From Sthenelais limicola (Eukaryota > Annelida > Polychaeta > Phyllodocida > Sigalionidae), in NCBI GenBank assembly GCA_942159475.1, contig OW804097.1, positions 38,700,298 to 38,764,297 of the forward strand: a stretch of 64,000 bases of DNA. Direction: 5' to 3'. The translations under genes and the position numbers were made by a program. This document shows positions 11,763-23,790 of the stretch, one piece after another; position 1 is the stretch's first letter; each line of letters begins with the position of its first letter. Below the pieces are notes generated by a model. That model was not told the DNA's origin. It made no database searches and saw nothing but the letters and a program-made list of their open reading frames with translations.

Positions 11763-14590
11763 GCTCCTTATTTGCACAGACTAATTCACTTAAAAGATAA
11801 CTTTTCCACTAAAATCTTTCAATGATAAAATTGTCTACTTTTTGTCCCACGCTCTTTCTTCCCATCTGAAAGCCATATGAATAAAGTTTTTGTGGACACT
11901 GTCTTGCAGTTATCAATACAGTGATCCATAAAAGTAAAAATACATTTTGACTTTTGACGAGGATACAGTCTTTTCACTTGCAGCTGAGAAACATAGAAAC
12001 TACCTACATGTAATACAGTATATATCTCAAATCTGAGAGAATTGAATAGATAACGTTTTTCAGTAATACACATAGATGCCAGCATAAAGAACCATGATAG
12101 AAAGGAGAACTAAATAAGCACTTCTATGGCAAACATAGGGACAAACTGTAGCGACCTATGGAAGGGGCCTCTCCCTAGTAGAAGGAGAGAACGTGGATAG
12201 GGGAAATGGTGCTGAGGTCTTTCCACTCCCTAGTGGAGGAGCCATCAGGCAGGAAACAGCCACCACAGACACATCTACTAGGCAGTGGTGAGCAGCTTGC
12301 AGAGCGAGCAACTTGCTATAGAAGGTGCAGGAGCGATTGGAGGAGGAGGAGGTGCAGGAGCAGAAGCAGGAGGTAGAGGTACAGGAGGAGTAGCAATCGG
12401 TAAAACAGTTCCCACATGGTCTCTCCAGTACATAGAGAGAGGAGTGGAGAGAGGTGTAGTGACTGACTGCATACATGTATAGGAAAACACAGTAGAGAGT
12501 GAGAAATTGGATAGAGAGAGGGTTAGGGGCAGCAGCTCTGATTCTGGTATCTCTCTCTCTCTCAGTCCGTGTCCATCTCTGTATACATATGTCCTCTCGT
12601 GGTGAGGTACAAGGACTGACACTTAACATAGCCAAGTGCAAATATTTGGTGGAGGTGCCATGTTTACATTGAAGCTCTGGTGAGGTGCATACACTGTGCC
12701 GCTGGAATTATTTGCTGTACGGATGAGATGCCTGTATTATTGCTGTTGCAGACTGGAGTAACAACAGAAACAAGCTGGAAGGGAAGGGCATTTAGTGTAT
12801 CATTGTTACTGGAGGAGATGGAGATTGGCACAGCTGAATATATGAAGTGTGATTCACTTGGTGAGTAGATAGGTTCGAAGTTCAAACAATCTGCTTGAAG
12901 GGGATAAACAAGTTGGGCACGCATAACATGTTGCAGCTTCTGTGTATTGTCGACTTTGGTACTTTTTAGTTCTACTATGATCTGAATGAGCCAGACACCA
13001 ATGAACAAACTAATGACTGGGGAATTCATAATACGAAAACTTACTCAGAAAGTAAGTAAGGGAAAGCCTGTACTCACACTTGAATGGGTATAACGAGTGT
13101 CACTACTCTGGAGAGAAGGTTGCTGTTAGTTCTACCATTCAGCTTACATTCAAAGAACAACTTTTAAATGAGCTATATTTTAACCGATAGCTTCATTTCA
13201 GTGTAGTCCAGTCAAAGAGTGACAAAAAAATACCCTGCTCAGGTCAGGACGCATCCACAAATGTGTTGGATTTCATATATGGAGACTTGTAGTTTAGATA
13301 TAAGTGGATGATCGACAACTGTTGTGTACAGTAGTTTTCAGCTTCCTTTTAGTTGTATATGTGTAATGACTTAATCAATCGATCAATTTCCACATCAGCA
13401 ATCTAGTGATTTAGAAATTGTTAATGTGTGAAACCTTCAGAAAGTTGGCCGTTCCGAACTGCTCACGTGTGAAACATCTATAGACTCTTTGAAGTGGAGT
13501 TTACTATGGGTGTAATTGCTTTGATTTCAATGGACTGAATCAAGGACCAATCGCTGAGAAAGTATACATATAAGCAGGCATAACCCACTATATAGGAGAG
13601 TACGCTGTTGCAGTTGACTGTAAATGTATGAACTTTGACTTACTTGGAACCGTACTACCTGCATGGATTATGGGTTAGGGTTCGTTATCATATGGTTACA
13701 ACGGTTAAGAGGTAAGTAAAAGTGGTTTAAGTTTATCTAATGTTGTCTTACATTCAGAAGTGAGAGAAAAAACGGTTCGTTTGAACATATTTCACAAGAT
13801 TCCTGCATTATTGGCCCAGAAGTTAAAACCTATAATTGATATCACTGTAGGCCTAGATATACTTTAGTGAGTATTCTTTGTGAATACCTTTGCATTCATC
13901 TTTTTGTCACTCTACTTATGATCGTACCAGTTAACTTTATGACATATATCTTTATCTTTTGTATCGATTGGGAACAGTGTTTATTCTGCCAGAATAGAGA
14001 TAGATATACACATGTTGTCTGCGTTGCCCCTTCCTGGTCCAGAATATATTACTTACGACGGGCTTCTTTCCCCTGCCATATGAATCTTAGACATGTCTGC
14101 AAAGGCTTGATTCCATTGGCCACATGACAAGTCTGCTTACTTTACACAATCCGACCTGGGAAATAAATAATCTATCACAGATGTCTTATCCTGTTGGGAA
14201 TGATGATAATGTATTCTGCTATCAACACACGAATTGTAACATATTCATTACAGAGATTATGTTGTGGACATTATAATGTTTATTGCGTCATGAAAGTTGA
14301 AAACTGATTGTTGTCATTGAATTTGTTTCTTGTAAGTCCAACCTACAACAGGGAATTGCAATTTGGATGTTCTACTGCAGGAGAGCATTTAAATACGACT
14401 AACAAATATCTAGCATTAGCATTAGACATTTTTGCCATTATTGTAGCTCATCCAAATACATAAAGTCGAGGTTGAAATCTTGTGTTATTGTAATATGCAT
14501 AACATTATAAGGAATGTTTATATTGAAGCCCTGATGTATAATATATATGATATGCATGTATACGTAGTAATACTGCACTGTAAGCGGTCC
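11763..14590. other. Gene-free stretch with a GGN-rich patch
   Basis: The only structured sequence is 12320-12400, an imperfect GGAGCA/GGAGGA tract. It reads as Gly/Ala-rich forward and Pro/Ala-rich on the reverse strand; both are probably compositional. Overlapping reverse frames at 12156-12641 share this tract and do not resemble a known protein. The rest shows no element I can name. Confidence 0.45.
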
Positions 14591-14598
14591 TTCAGTCA

Positions 14599-14622
14599 AA
14601 TCCGTGTAATTTTACACGGATT
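14599..14622. repeat. Near-perfect palindrome heading the 56-bp satellite
   Basis: AATCCGTGTAA and TTACACGGATT are exact reverse complements separated by two T. The same words (ATCCGTGTAA, TGTAAAATTACA) recur in the tandem repeat that follows, suggesting that the palindrome is the end of a small element whose interior became tandemly repeated. Confidence 0.7.
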
Positions 14623-14691
14623 CCACTGCGTTTTTGGATGACGGTTTTTCCCGGTGAAATTACATTTTTGTGTAAAATTACATGGATCCCA

Positions 14692-14868
14692 TGTAAAAAC
14701 TTACTCTGAATCCTTGTAAAACCCGGCTCGAAATTACAGTAGATCCGTGTAAAAATTTACTCTGAATCCATGTAAAACCCAGCTCAAAATTACAGTAGAT
14801 CCATGTAAAAATTTACTCTGAATCCATGTAAAACCCGGCTCGAAATTACAGTAGACCCATGTAAAACC
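14692..14868 (+). repeat. 56-bp minisatellite, about three copies
   Basis: ACTCTGAATCC occurs at 14703, 14759 and 14815, a constant 56-bp step. Each unit contains TGTAAAACCCRGCTC, AAATTACAGTAGAYCC and RTGTAAAAA. Degenerate related sequence runs back to the palindrome at 14599. Similar words (AATCCATGTAAA) reappear near 15935, so the family is dispersed. Confidence 0.8.
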
Positions 14869-14869
14869 C

Positions 14870-17800
14870 TTTTATCCTCACTATATATTCTTATTCGGGG
14901 ATCTTTTATTTACCCTCAGAAAATCATCATTTCATCAATTTGGTTCATCATTTTCTTGTTGGTGTACTTAATTCTTCATACCAGCTTCTGTAAAGAATAA
15001 AATACAGCTATATTTGGTGCAATGCATCCACAGTTGGTTATTACATCATTTAAACAAGCCAGCCGGCTCACGGTCAAAGTACCACCCACAGTCAGAGTAC
15101 AACCAAACCCATAAGTCATAGTACCACCCTCCTTGCGCGAATGCTAGGTGTGAGGCTATATAAGATGTGTGAATGCACTGGGAAAGAATGATGTGAGAAC
15201 ATGTTCCAAACGCTACATAATTAAATTGTAGGGGTAGAAGTAATAGGATATGACTAGTGACAACAACATCTGAAGTCGTTAGGTAGTATAGGACTTGGTT
15301 AAACTGAAAAATCCATAGTCATCCCTCTATAGGCCCCTATACAATAATACATGTTATTTAATTTTAGAGTCCGTCCTGTCGATATTACACTTACCTACTA
15401 CTAACCTAGTCTCACTCTGATACTTAATTAATAGTTTGACATTGTTATGATACAGAATTAAATTTAAACCCAGAAGTAGGGATGTATCAGTGAGTCGGGG
15501 CTCTGCCTCAGCCAGTGGCAAGTAAATCTTGGCTGCCACTTGCCGATATACAGCCAGCCCTCCTCCCTCTTCTTTAAGATTATTTCCCACCTTCCCTGCG
15601 TTGTGTTGGTCCCAGTCTATAACATAAACATGTAAAACATTAGGTATCCACAAAACATAAAGAGTATACTGTATATTACTTACCTGAAAGTATTGCCATA
15701 TTGGATATACAGGCATAGCAAATCCAAATTCCCACTGCATGGCTGCAGCATATTGCACCGTTGGATGTTTTAAACCTTCTGTAGATTTCTGTCCAGAATG
15801 AGGCTGACCTAGAAATCACTGGTGCATGCTCCGCTGAAACAATAGCCACTGCATGCTTGACTGAGCACCACAGGTGGTGCGCGGGAATAGTGTAAAACCA
15901 CCTTGCAATTACATGGAATCCATGCAGGCATGCTGAATCCATGTAAACGACAGTTCCTACGCGGGACCAACAGGCAATTAAGTGGATCCAGATGAATTTT
16001 CAGCTGATTTCTTAGAGTGTGTGTCCCAAAGCACAAAGGGCATATGTCAGAACTGATAGAGGGCACTGTGAGCCACCAGAAGCTAGTTTACCAGGAAGAG
16101 GACTTTACACCTGTGTCACACCCTGACTTGAACACCATAAGTACCCAGTGAACAATATACAGACTCTTGAAAGTGGACACCATCTCCTTTAGTCTATTAG
16201 GCTGCTTCAGCTAGTAGAACAACAGTGCATCAGAGCAACCACAGAGGAAGGCTCAGATAATGACTACTGCATGTAACCTGGGACCCAGGTATCAAATGTC
16301 TACTGAATAATTCGGGCTGACCAATACATTTGCTAAACCAGTATGAAATAAACCTAGATTGTAATAGTAAGATTGCATATATTGCGCAATAAGTAGGCCA
16401 GAACTGAGGATCACTACACATGTTTTCTATAGCTTTTGTACTCCATGAAACCTAGATTCAAATTGCTGTGTATGCAAGTCCCCCACTGTAGAGGTATGGT
16501 TGACCTTTATATATGAGACATGATGATATGTAATGGTGACTTAGTACCCAGCCAGCAATATCATATATATATATATGATATGACCTGCTGGCCCCACTCT
16601 CCTCATGCAGCAACCGGAAACCTGGATATAGGGTGTATGATTGGGTATTAGGAGGATGAAGAGGACGAGAAGCAGGAACAGGAGGTATATATATAAGAGG
16701 GGCCAGCTAAATCCCCCCTAAGGGATTGGAGATAACCTCTGATTTCAATAACTCTAAAGTCGAAGCGAGAAGACAGGGAGCAGAATTATAATTATAGGAT
16801 CAAAATTAAAGCAAAAGCAATATTAAAGGCTGAGTAGAGAAGATGGAGCAGAAATAGAGCATGTAATCAAGGCAACGCCTGAGAACATCCATGATGGATA
16901 GAGCGTTTTTCTGTAATCGTATTAAATATTATATAGGCCTCTAATGAATAAAAAGAAAAAGTAATCAAGGAAGGAAAGGGCAGTAAGAGAGAATATCAGA
17001 AAACGATGTAATACACTGTTTTGAAACTTCAGGCCCTTTAACTATGAGCGAAACCTAGACTCCAGCTAGTGGTGTGTTTGTAGTCTCCAAATCCACCATT
17101 ATGAACTATATGTGTCCATGGTTGCCTTTTACAGCATTAGGGATTGCAGGCAATATCAAAGCCTCTATTGCTATCCTAAAACAACACAGAGAGGTGTTAT
17201 GAACCAAGGTGATTGGTACATAAAGAGGTTGTTTACAACGTTTTACATTCATGATAATACTCATGACATAAGTGTAACTGGATGACAATACCTCTTAATG
17301 TATAGATGCACTAGATGTGTGGTAGAAGATTTCCTTTAAACTACAGCTGGAACCACGGTGGTTGTACTTTTATCTGATATTGTTTAATAATATAATTCAG
17401 TAAGAACCAAAGCAGAAATAGAAAATGAAGTAGGAGCTGAATCAGAATTAGGAATACAAATTAAAACAGGTACAAATACAGAAAAAGGTATAGAAAATAA
17501 AATAGGAACTGATACAAAAATAGGAACAGCAAAAGATATACCAACTTGAGGTATCGCTCATCATCCACTCTGCTTTGTTTATGTCACCATGCCTGGATGG
17601 ATTAGGGGAGCTACCTGATACAGTAAGAGGATACTCTCAGGGATGTGAGGAAGACCCTGGAAGAAGGATATAAAAGAGATAAGGAGGAGGAGGGGAGGGC
17701 CTTTAGCTTAATGCCCTGCATAACATCCCTGGCTGGACTTCACACTATTGGAGTGACCATTGCCAGCTTAGGCTTAGCACAAGCCACCTGAACTGTCTTA

Positions 17801-19460
17801 CTGACAGGTGCCTAATCTTGTACATGGTTCATGGCAGTAAATAACATATATACAGTTATGATGTTTACCCTGACAAAATACTGTAAACAATTGTTTATAT
17901 ATATTATGTATATATATATCGGCCCCATCTGCCATGCAGTTTTGTAACCTTTTATCAGAAAAAGGCAAGGTTTCATTACCATATCACCATAATATCAGAA
18001 AAATCGTATTGGAAACCAAGATTGTATGGTGGGAAAGATGGAGACAGGTACTGTACTTGGTTATATTCATGATATCCTACACAAACATTTCATGCTGTAC
18101 ATAAATTGATTGACGTAGCTTTTATTCTGACGTAAATCCTCACATAATTCCTTCCGAATTATGACTAAAAATGGTGTACATGCTACACTGATCTTTCACA
18201 GTTGATGTACATATATGTATGTATGTATCATGTTTATTTCCAATATCGCATTTACATTCGGGGAAAAGGATTAAAGAGAACTAGGTTCTTCACAACCTTC
18301 TGCGAAAAGACACAGGTCTTCCAGGTCACCCTATGACTATTGGTCAGTTATACATATTATTAGCCTGGTAGTGATTTTATGTAGTGATGGTGTTTTATGT
18401 TGTGTTACATTTCGTGTTCCTTTCCCTTCATCCATACAATATTTCATCTTATTATATCACATAACCTCATCAAGTCTTCTTTAATTAATAGAAACATTAC
18501 ACTCATTACAGGTAGTGTGAAAACAGTTTTGTCTGTACTAGACAGTCAATATATTGTACATGTTCTTAATTTCATGTAAGGCCATATATAAAAGACATAC
18601 TATCAATTGACATCTGATTATTATAAACTTTACTTCCTTTCCATTGGTTCCCATGTAATTGTGGGAGATCTATGTTGTGGTATAACCTAGGGGAATATTA
18701 TGTTCAGCATGGAATATTTATCAGCGTTCCTATATATTATATTATATTATATTATATTATATAGAATATAGAATTACTTTTTCTATAGCTTTTCCTCTCA
18801 CTTTCAATATCCTTGCTAATCACCATCTAACAAGGTGTGAATTCAAATGCCCTATTCTTTTATTCTATGTCAGAATGCAGTAGATGAAAGCCAAATATTA
18901 TATCAGAATATTAAAGAAGACTTATAAGGACACTAATGAGTGGCTAATGACAAGCCAATTACTGAATGGCTTCATGGAACCATCTCTCATTTATCTCACT
19001 CTCTGCTTCATCATTTGCGGCTTAGGATTTTGGTAAGATTCCCAGTTGTCTCCTTGAGAAATAAACACCACTGCCAAAATTTAAACGAAGCCAATTAAAC
19101 TTGCTCTTAGAATACATTTGATCCTGTGCACATTTTCCCATTACCTTTGTTGATGCTAGAACCCAGTCCCATTGGTATGTGAAATAGAGAGGTTTTACAG
19201 TATAATTATAAAGATATACAACCCATTTTCGCCATGAATAAGCCTCGTATAATCATCTTTGCAATTGGCCTTCACAACATGCTCGGTTTTTGCGAAGGCC
19301 TATTGCGAAAGCCTATTGCAACAGCCACTACACCGTCGCATCAGAACTTCGTGATTAATTGCAAAGGCATAGCGAGGTCCATGATACTGTCATTATTGCC
19401 AACACATAGAGATGGAAGGAATTCCCCAATAAACCAAGACATCGAGTAAGTGTTTTTTAT
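14870..19460. other. Gene-free stretch with simple AT- and A-rich repeats
   Basis: No gene is supported. ATATCATATA-type palindromic sequence occupies 16558-16581. Cryptically simple A/G-rich sequence with degenerate GAAAYAGRA-like words occurs at about 16630-16860 and 17400-17540. A pentanucleotide (ATATT)n tract lies at about 18733-18768. A Tyr/Asn-poor frame at 15354-15758 on the reverse strand is not protein-like. Confidence 0.45.
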
Positions 19461-19464
19461 TGTT

Positions 19465-19530
19465 TTTCTTGCGCTGTATTAAGTCCTGACATGTTTCGGC
19501 TGATTATAGCCTTTTTTCAAATATTAAACA
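19465..19530 (-). mobile_element. Penelope-like element end fragment with decayed hammerhead-like core
   Basis: On the minus strand an AGCC/GGCT stem (19498-19501 with 19508-19511) is followed by GAAAC (19493-19497), AT and GTC (19488-19490). This is the GAAAC-nn-GUC arrangement seen with the very short stem III of hammerhead ribozymes in Penelope-like retroelement terminal repeats. The expected CTGANGA upstream of the stem is degenerate (TTGAAAA-like), so it is probably inactive. A similar, better core lies at 33386-33411. Confidence 0.35.
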
Positions 19531-19638
19531 TGTCTAATTTGTCTGCAACCGACCGCAATGCATTTCTTATTGCGAGGCACATCGCAAAGGCTATTTGCAA
19601 AGGCTATCGCTGCAATCCAAGATAGAATTGTGTTATTT

Positions 19639-19689
19639 CTATTGCAAAGTTTCACCTTCCGGGACGATTCCCTGCTTGCTTTCCTCATC
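19639..19689 (-). other. In-frame extension beyond the gag-like stop, copy 2
   Basis: Directly after the TAG at 19690-19692 the frame continues for 16 codons (Asp-Glu-Glu-Ser ... Val-Pro-Glu-Gly-Glu) to a second TAG at 19639-19641. Asp-Glu immediately after the stop and the Val-Pro-acidic-Gly-Glu stretch also occur in copy 1. See the finding on conserved post-stop sequence. Confidence 0.45.
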
Positions 19690-20586
19690 CTATTTCGATG
19701 ACTTGACAGTACAGGATTTTGACGAATGGTCATTGCTAAGACAATTAGCACAGCGATGAGGGAACTCACATGATGATTTGGGACATCCCCCAGCAGAATT
19801 AAACTTGAAACAGATCTTTTCTTTACGCTTAACCAAGCCGGAACTCTTCTTGTCCGCTTTGTCAACAATAGCACGCTTAGAATTCTCGAATGAATATGAA
19901 CGGAGAATTTCCTCTTGTTTTACATCGTTAAATGCTTCTAGGCCCACCTTATTCGCTCTTGTACGAACTGCCTTATCATATGACACACTAGCCTTCAGTT
20001 GATAAATCTGTGATTGGGCCTTTTCACACATCGTGACAGCATGATTCACTACCCCCGATAGTTCACCGTAAGGTCTCTCATCGAGAACCAGCTTAGCGAT
20101 CAGTTTAAGATTCACTAACATTAACGATTCAAAATTGGTAATTTCTTCACCTTTTTCTAACACTGACGTATAGTCAAATGGCTTGGATTTCTCACGAGAA
20201 GACGACCTCCTCCTTCTCCTACGATCCGAATTACGGACGTCATATATCGAACTGTCAGCACTCGGGCTCCGAGAACGATGAGATGAGAAGGTAACATCTT
20301 CCTCCTGTTGACCGCCATGTTCACCACTAGCTCCGGCCTCAACTTCCACCGGAGGGCGTTCTGCCACGACACGAACCAAATCCTGAATCATAGATTCTAA
20401 ATTGTTCAATCTCGTCCCCATCTGACGACCACAGTTGGATCCAGTTGGAGCAATATGAATAGTTTTGCATTTAGCACACATCCTAGCCTTTGACTTCACC
20501 ATCTTGACGTTCAAAAGTTTCTGCGAAAATCGTGCGGGGAGTTGCCTGCTAGGCGAGTGGAGCGAGAGTGGCCCGTTACGAATCAT
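19690..20586 (-). CDS. Retrotransposon gag-like zinc-finger protein (intact copy 2)
   Basis: The frame has 298 codons. The first ATG is at 20586; an internal ATG at 20502 (residue 29), just before the first cysteines, is an equally good start. Visible layout: Cys37-x2-Cys40-x3-His44-x7-Cys52 with a PTG core; a probable coiled-coil or helix at 56-76; an Arg/Ser-rich basic linker at 101-133 with six consecutive Arg; a mostly helical conserved core at 145-240 including YDKAVR. Cys259-x8-Cys268-x4-Cys273-x3-His277 (CCCH) is followed by Cys279-x2-Cys282-x4-His287-x4-Cys292 (knuckle). These features suggest an RNA-binding structural protein of a retroelement. No reverse transcriptase, RNase H or recombinase follows on the minus strand, so the copy is non-autonomous, truncated or domesticated. 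It is paralogous to the broken copy at 10245-11196. DIRS/Ngaro-type ancestry is inferred, not shown. Confidence 0.65.
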   Translation of the reverse strand: MIRNGPLSLHSPSRQLPARFSQKLLNVKMVKSKARMCAKCKTIHIAPTGSNCGRQMGTRLNNLESMIQDLVRVVAERPPVEVEAGASGEHGGQQEEDVTFSSHRSRSPSADSSIYDVRNSDRRRRRRSSSREKSKPFDYTSVLEKGEEITNFESLMLVNLKLIAKLVLDERPYGELSGVVNHAVTMCEKAQSQIYQLKASVSYDKAVRTRANKVGLEAFNDVKQEEILRSYSFENSKRAIVDKADKKSSGLVKRKEKICFKFNSAGGCPKSSCEFPHRCANCLSNDHSSKSCTVKSSK

Positions 20587-20589
20587 TGA

Positions 20590-20760
20590 GGTGGGTGTGT
20601 CGCGCTGAGCTAGACGGTGATTGGCTGGCGCAGCGATGACGACATAGAGAGGCGTGGTCGCTCAAGCTGAGTTGACTATGACGTCAGACGGGATCCCTTA
20701 GCAAAGGGGGCGTGTCAATATAAGCACTGCGGATGCAGCTTCACGTTTATTGCGAGGCTT
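20590..20760 (-). promoter_or_regulatory. Promoter-like region upstream of gag copy 2
   Basis: In minus-strand order this region has TTATATTG near 20720, a GC-rich CGCCCCC box near 20707, a perfect cAMP-response-element octamer TGACGTCA at 20679-20686, and AGCCAATC (CCAAT box) near 20620. The open frame starts just downstream. It is clearly GC-richer than its surroundings. TTATTGCGAGGC at 20747-20758 recurs exactly at 19567-19578 on the far side of the gene, so these could be short terminal direct repeats of the element. Confidence 0.4.
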
Positions 20761-20769
20761 ATTGAGGTT

Positions 20770-21550
20770 AGTATGGCCCCACCTTAACAGTAACAATGAC
20801 CGACTGAACATTTGCACCTCACAAATGTGGACTCCAATCCCAAGTCCAATCCCAAGGGCGTCCACTTTAGAGAGGTTATACTCTATGCATCGTCCCTCAA
20901 TGAATACGGATCAAGAGAAAAAAACACTCACTTAAACGAAACAAGAATTACATAGCAAAAGATGTCTGTAATAGAGAAGAGAAGTTGTGGACAGGTAGAA
21001 GCCCCACCGCCCGCGCAGCCCCTCCTTCTCTCCATGATGAGGGGTCAAGGGATAGAGCTACTCAGAGCCAAAGGATATCTAAAGGAAACACTTTTCCAAT
21101 GTAGACTCCAGACTAGCTCCAGCCCCAAGGTGTCTGCTATAGAGATGGTACACTATATAGGTACTATATAGGTACATCCCTCTACCTCGATGCATAAGGA
21201 GTTGTGGATGGAGCCACTCTCAGCCTAAGGAGCTCTAAAGGAAACAAGGATACTGGGGATACAGGATAACAACAGGATGTAGACTTAGCCACAAGGTGAA
21301 GCCTTGAACTTTAAATCAATCAACTGAGTGCTGGTCCTGTTATCTGGATGTTCTAGAAGGCTTCCAATTAAGATTAAAGGGAGACTCCGGGGGACTGTTA
21401 CAGCTCAAGGTTATATATCTTTACCCCCTCAGTCTCATGTCTCAAATAAAGCATCCGAGCCTCTCTAATGCTGGGGAATTATAAGATGTCTTTGTCTAAC
21501 TGTTTTATTGAATCTATGGTAGATATCAACTGTGATTAAATAAAAACATT
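20770..21550. other. Gene-free stretch
   Basis: No feature is supported. GTACACTATATAGGTACTATATAGGTAC near 21149-21176 is a short local duplication. Confidence 0.45.
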
Positions 21551-21556
21551 CGACTT

Positions 21557-21870
21557 GATTTGAAAGGTATTCTATTCAGGATATGAATTATACCGAGTGC
21601 TGTTCTCATCACAACCTGAGGCGTTTTATAAGATATAGAATTATAATGATAAGCAGCTATTGCAATGACATAATGGTGACAAAAATCTAGAAAAGATGAA
21701 ACTAAAAACAAGCCAAATTATCATTATTTTGGGGTTTTTGAAATCGTTAATAAAAGAATCAATGGCTACGTTCATACATACATATAATTATATATATATA
21801 TATATATATCAGTACCTAAAAATCTCCACCTGGCGTGGCCAGATTTGATTTTAAAGCAATTCTACTGATA
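21557..21870 (+). repeat. Dispersed repeat family R3, copy 1
   Basis: The repeat matches 47685-48250 in order and orientation. Shared words include GTGCTG(T)YTTCATCACARCCTGAGG, AATGACATAATRGTGACAAAA, GTTAATAWAA and CCTAAAAAWCTCCAMCTGGCG followed by TTTGATTTTAAA. This copy is about 240 bp shorter in the middle and contains an (AT)n run near 21790. No coding sequence is present and the class is unknown. Confidence 0.6.
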
Positions 21871-23535
21871 GTCCTTACATTAAGAATAAATAATAAATTT
21901 AAACACCAAGACAACTTGTCTATGTTGAAAATAGTTAGAAATGAGTCAGATCTCAAACATGGGTTCATTCAGAGATGTTGGGCTTGGTATAGCTCTAGAG
22001 AGGGATGGGAACATGCTACAAAATTCCGTCGATTCATTTCGTGTCTCCACCTCCCATTTGGATACTTAGTCAGTATCTATTGGGATAGAAGAATTTTACA
22101 ACATAATGTTTGTGCTGAATAAGATCATTTGAACCTGGAAAAACCCCATTCCTATCAATTACTGCTGCTCTACAAAATAGAAACATCAGGCGAAGGTGCA
22201 AAAAGAGCCATTAAGAAAATGAGATTGAGAGTACTTGCAGGCCTATGTTTACTTCGCGGGCGAATGAATGGCAGCAATATAATCGTCACGATTCGTAACC
22301 CCTGTTAATTGCTTGTTCTAATGATGTTGCCACTGTCATGAGATTGATGGCTTTTTTAGACGTTCTATTAATAGAACAGGATAACTGCTATGCACTTTGA
22401 CAAGGCAGCTCATCTACAGTGTGATTTAGATAGAAAATGAACTACAATGCACTATGATAGAACATTGGATGTGATGCATAGACGATTAAATGCTGTGTAT
22501 TTCTACAGAGAATTACTTGCAGTAGAAACGTAACTGCTTTACGTAATATATTTTTGAAGAATTGAATTGAACGGAGTAGAACTATACTAGATACATAAGG
22601 CACACTGCATCTATTAAGCAGTGAGCTACAAGTTTGGTAAACATGATCCTGTGCACATATCAGGTTAGAAAAATAATATTTAAGTTGTGGCAGACTCCGA
22701 AGTACCAATTCTTAGTTAAAGTTAGACATGATCCTGAGAAGGAAGTATCAGGCTTTAATGATACAATAACTCAATAGCAATTCCATGCAATGCGTTTCAA
22801 TAGATGATTAAATTAATGTGTTTAAATAGACAATTAAATACAATGTGTTTCGATATATGATTAAGTCAGTGCGATTCATTTGATTATAAATATGTAATGC
22901 ACATACAATAACTGGCATGTACTTCAACCGATTAACTGCAATGTAATTGTTAAACAGATTACATTATACTTTGAAAACTTGCAATACGCTTTGAAAGAAT
23001 AATAATGGCTAAGCCCCTAGATAAAGAAGCATGGCTGCCGTGTATTTTAAATGTAGGATTAAATGCAAATTCAATTTACATCAAAATGCACTGGACTGAT
23101 CTGCCACAATGTATATCAATGGAATATCAAATACTCTTTAATAGAAACTGTATGCAATGCACTTTAACAAGAGGTTTTACTTGATACAGAATTAATTTAA
23201 GTTCTTTATGCACTTCAGTATTAGATGCAATGCAGAATTCTAGTTGCTTTGTCCCACATTTGATCTATGTGAGTTTATTTGATAACTTAAGAACAGTCGG
23301 ATAAGCCTTTGGGGAAGTACAATAACTATGTTGAGATCACTTAAGATCCGCTATCTATGAATTAAATAACAAAACAGGGAGTCTGCCATATATAGAAGAT
23401 TATCTATACACTGCTCTCAATATCCATTACTGAAATGACAATCTGAAAGCATTTCTTATACATTGCTTGTATGGTATTTGACCAGGCTGTATAGTTCAGC
23501 TCCATAACCGGTACATAACCCTTGGGGTAGTATAC
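21871..23535. other. Gene-free stretch
   Basis: AT-rich sequence without recognisable features. Words such as GCAATGCACTTTGA and CAATGYRYTTYRAT recur loosely between 22380 and 23240 and may mark an old, decayed tandem repeat. Confidence 0.4.
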
Positions 23536-23538
23536 TAC

Positions 23539-23563
23539 CTCTAACTCTAACTCTAACTCTAAC
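23539..23563 (+). repeat. (CTCTAA)4 hexanucleotide
   Basis: Four CTCTAA units. The reverse complement TTAGAG differs from the metazoan telomere unit TTAGGG by one base. It is too short to call interstitial telomere. Confidence 0.7.
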
Positions 23564-23605
23564 ATGCGCTATGCCCTTCAGTTTGTGAATCTTGGTATAG
23601 GAGGC

Positions 23606-23790
23606 TTCGCCTCGGGATTATGCACCTAACAGATCACCAGTAGTCCCTCATTCGCCTCAGAATTAAACACCAAATGATCCACCACCAGTCTCTCGTTCGC
23701 CTTCTGATTATATACCAAACAGTGCACCAGCAGTCTCTCAATGTCGGTTATTAATCCTTTTAATGTTCAGGGCTGTAATAACAGTCTTTA
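23606..23790 (-). repeat. Family R2 copy 2, with 45-bp tandem triplication
   Basis: CGCCTC/T starts at 23608, 23653 and 23698, giving three 45-bp units of the type CGCCTCRGATTATRCACCAA. The last unit runs into CAAACAGTGCACCAGCAGTC and then TTATTAATCCTTTTAATG. This is the reverse complement of the R2 foldback at 2846-2947, so it is an R2 copy whose interior has been triplicated. Confidence 0.6.

Larger units (their letters stand above)
19567..20758 (-). mobile_element. Putative short gag-only element bounded by a 12-bp direct repeat
   Basis: TTATTGCGAGGC occurs at 19567-19578 and 20747-20758 in the same orientation, enclosing the promoter-like region, the 298-codon gag-like frame and its post-stop extension. 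ATTGC/GCGAA-rich words (for example GCGAAAGCCTATTGC near 19305 and GCAAAGGCTATTTGC near 19583) surround the 3' side in inverted orientation. The boundaries are tentative. The repeat may be a target duplication, a terminal repeat remnant or coincidence. Confidence 0.3.

Noticed and set aside
12156..12641. Pro/Ala-rich reverse frame and Gly/Ala-rich forward frame
   Set aside because: Both come from an imperfect GGAGCA/GGAGGA tract.
23539..23563. Interstitial telomere repeat
   Set aside because: The unit is TTAGAG, not TTAGGG, and only four copies are present.
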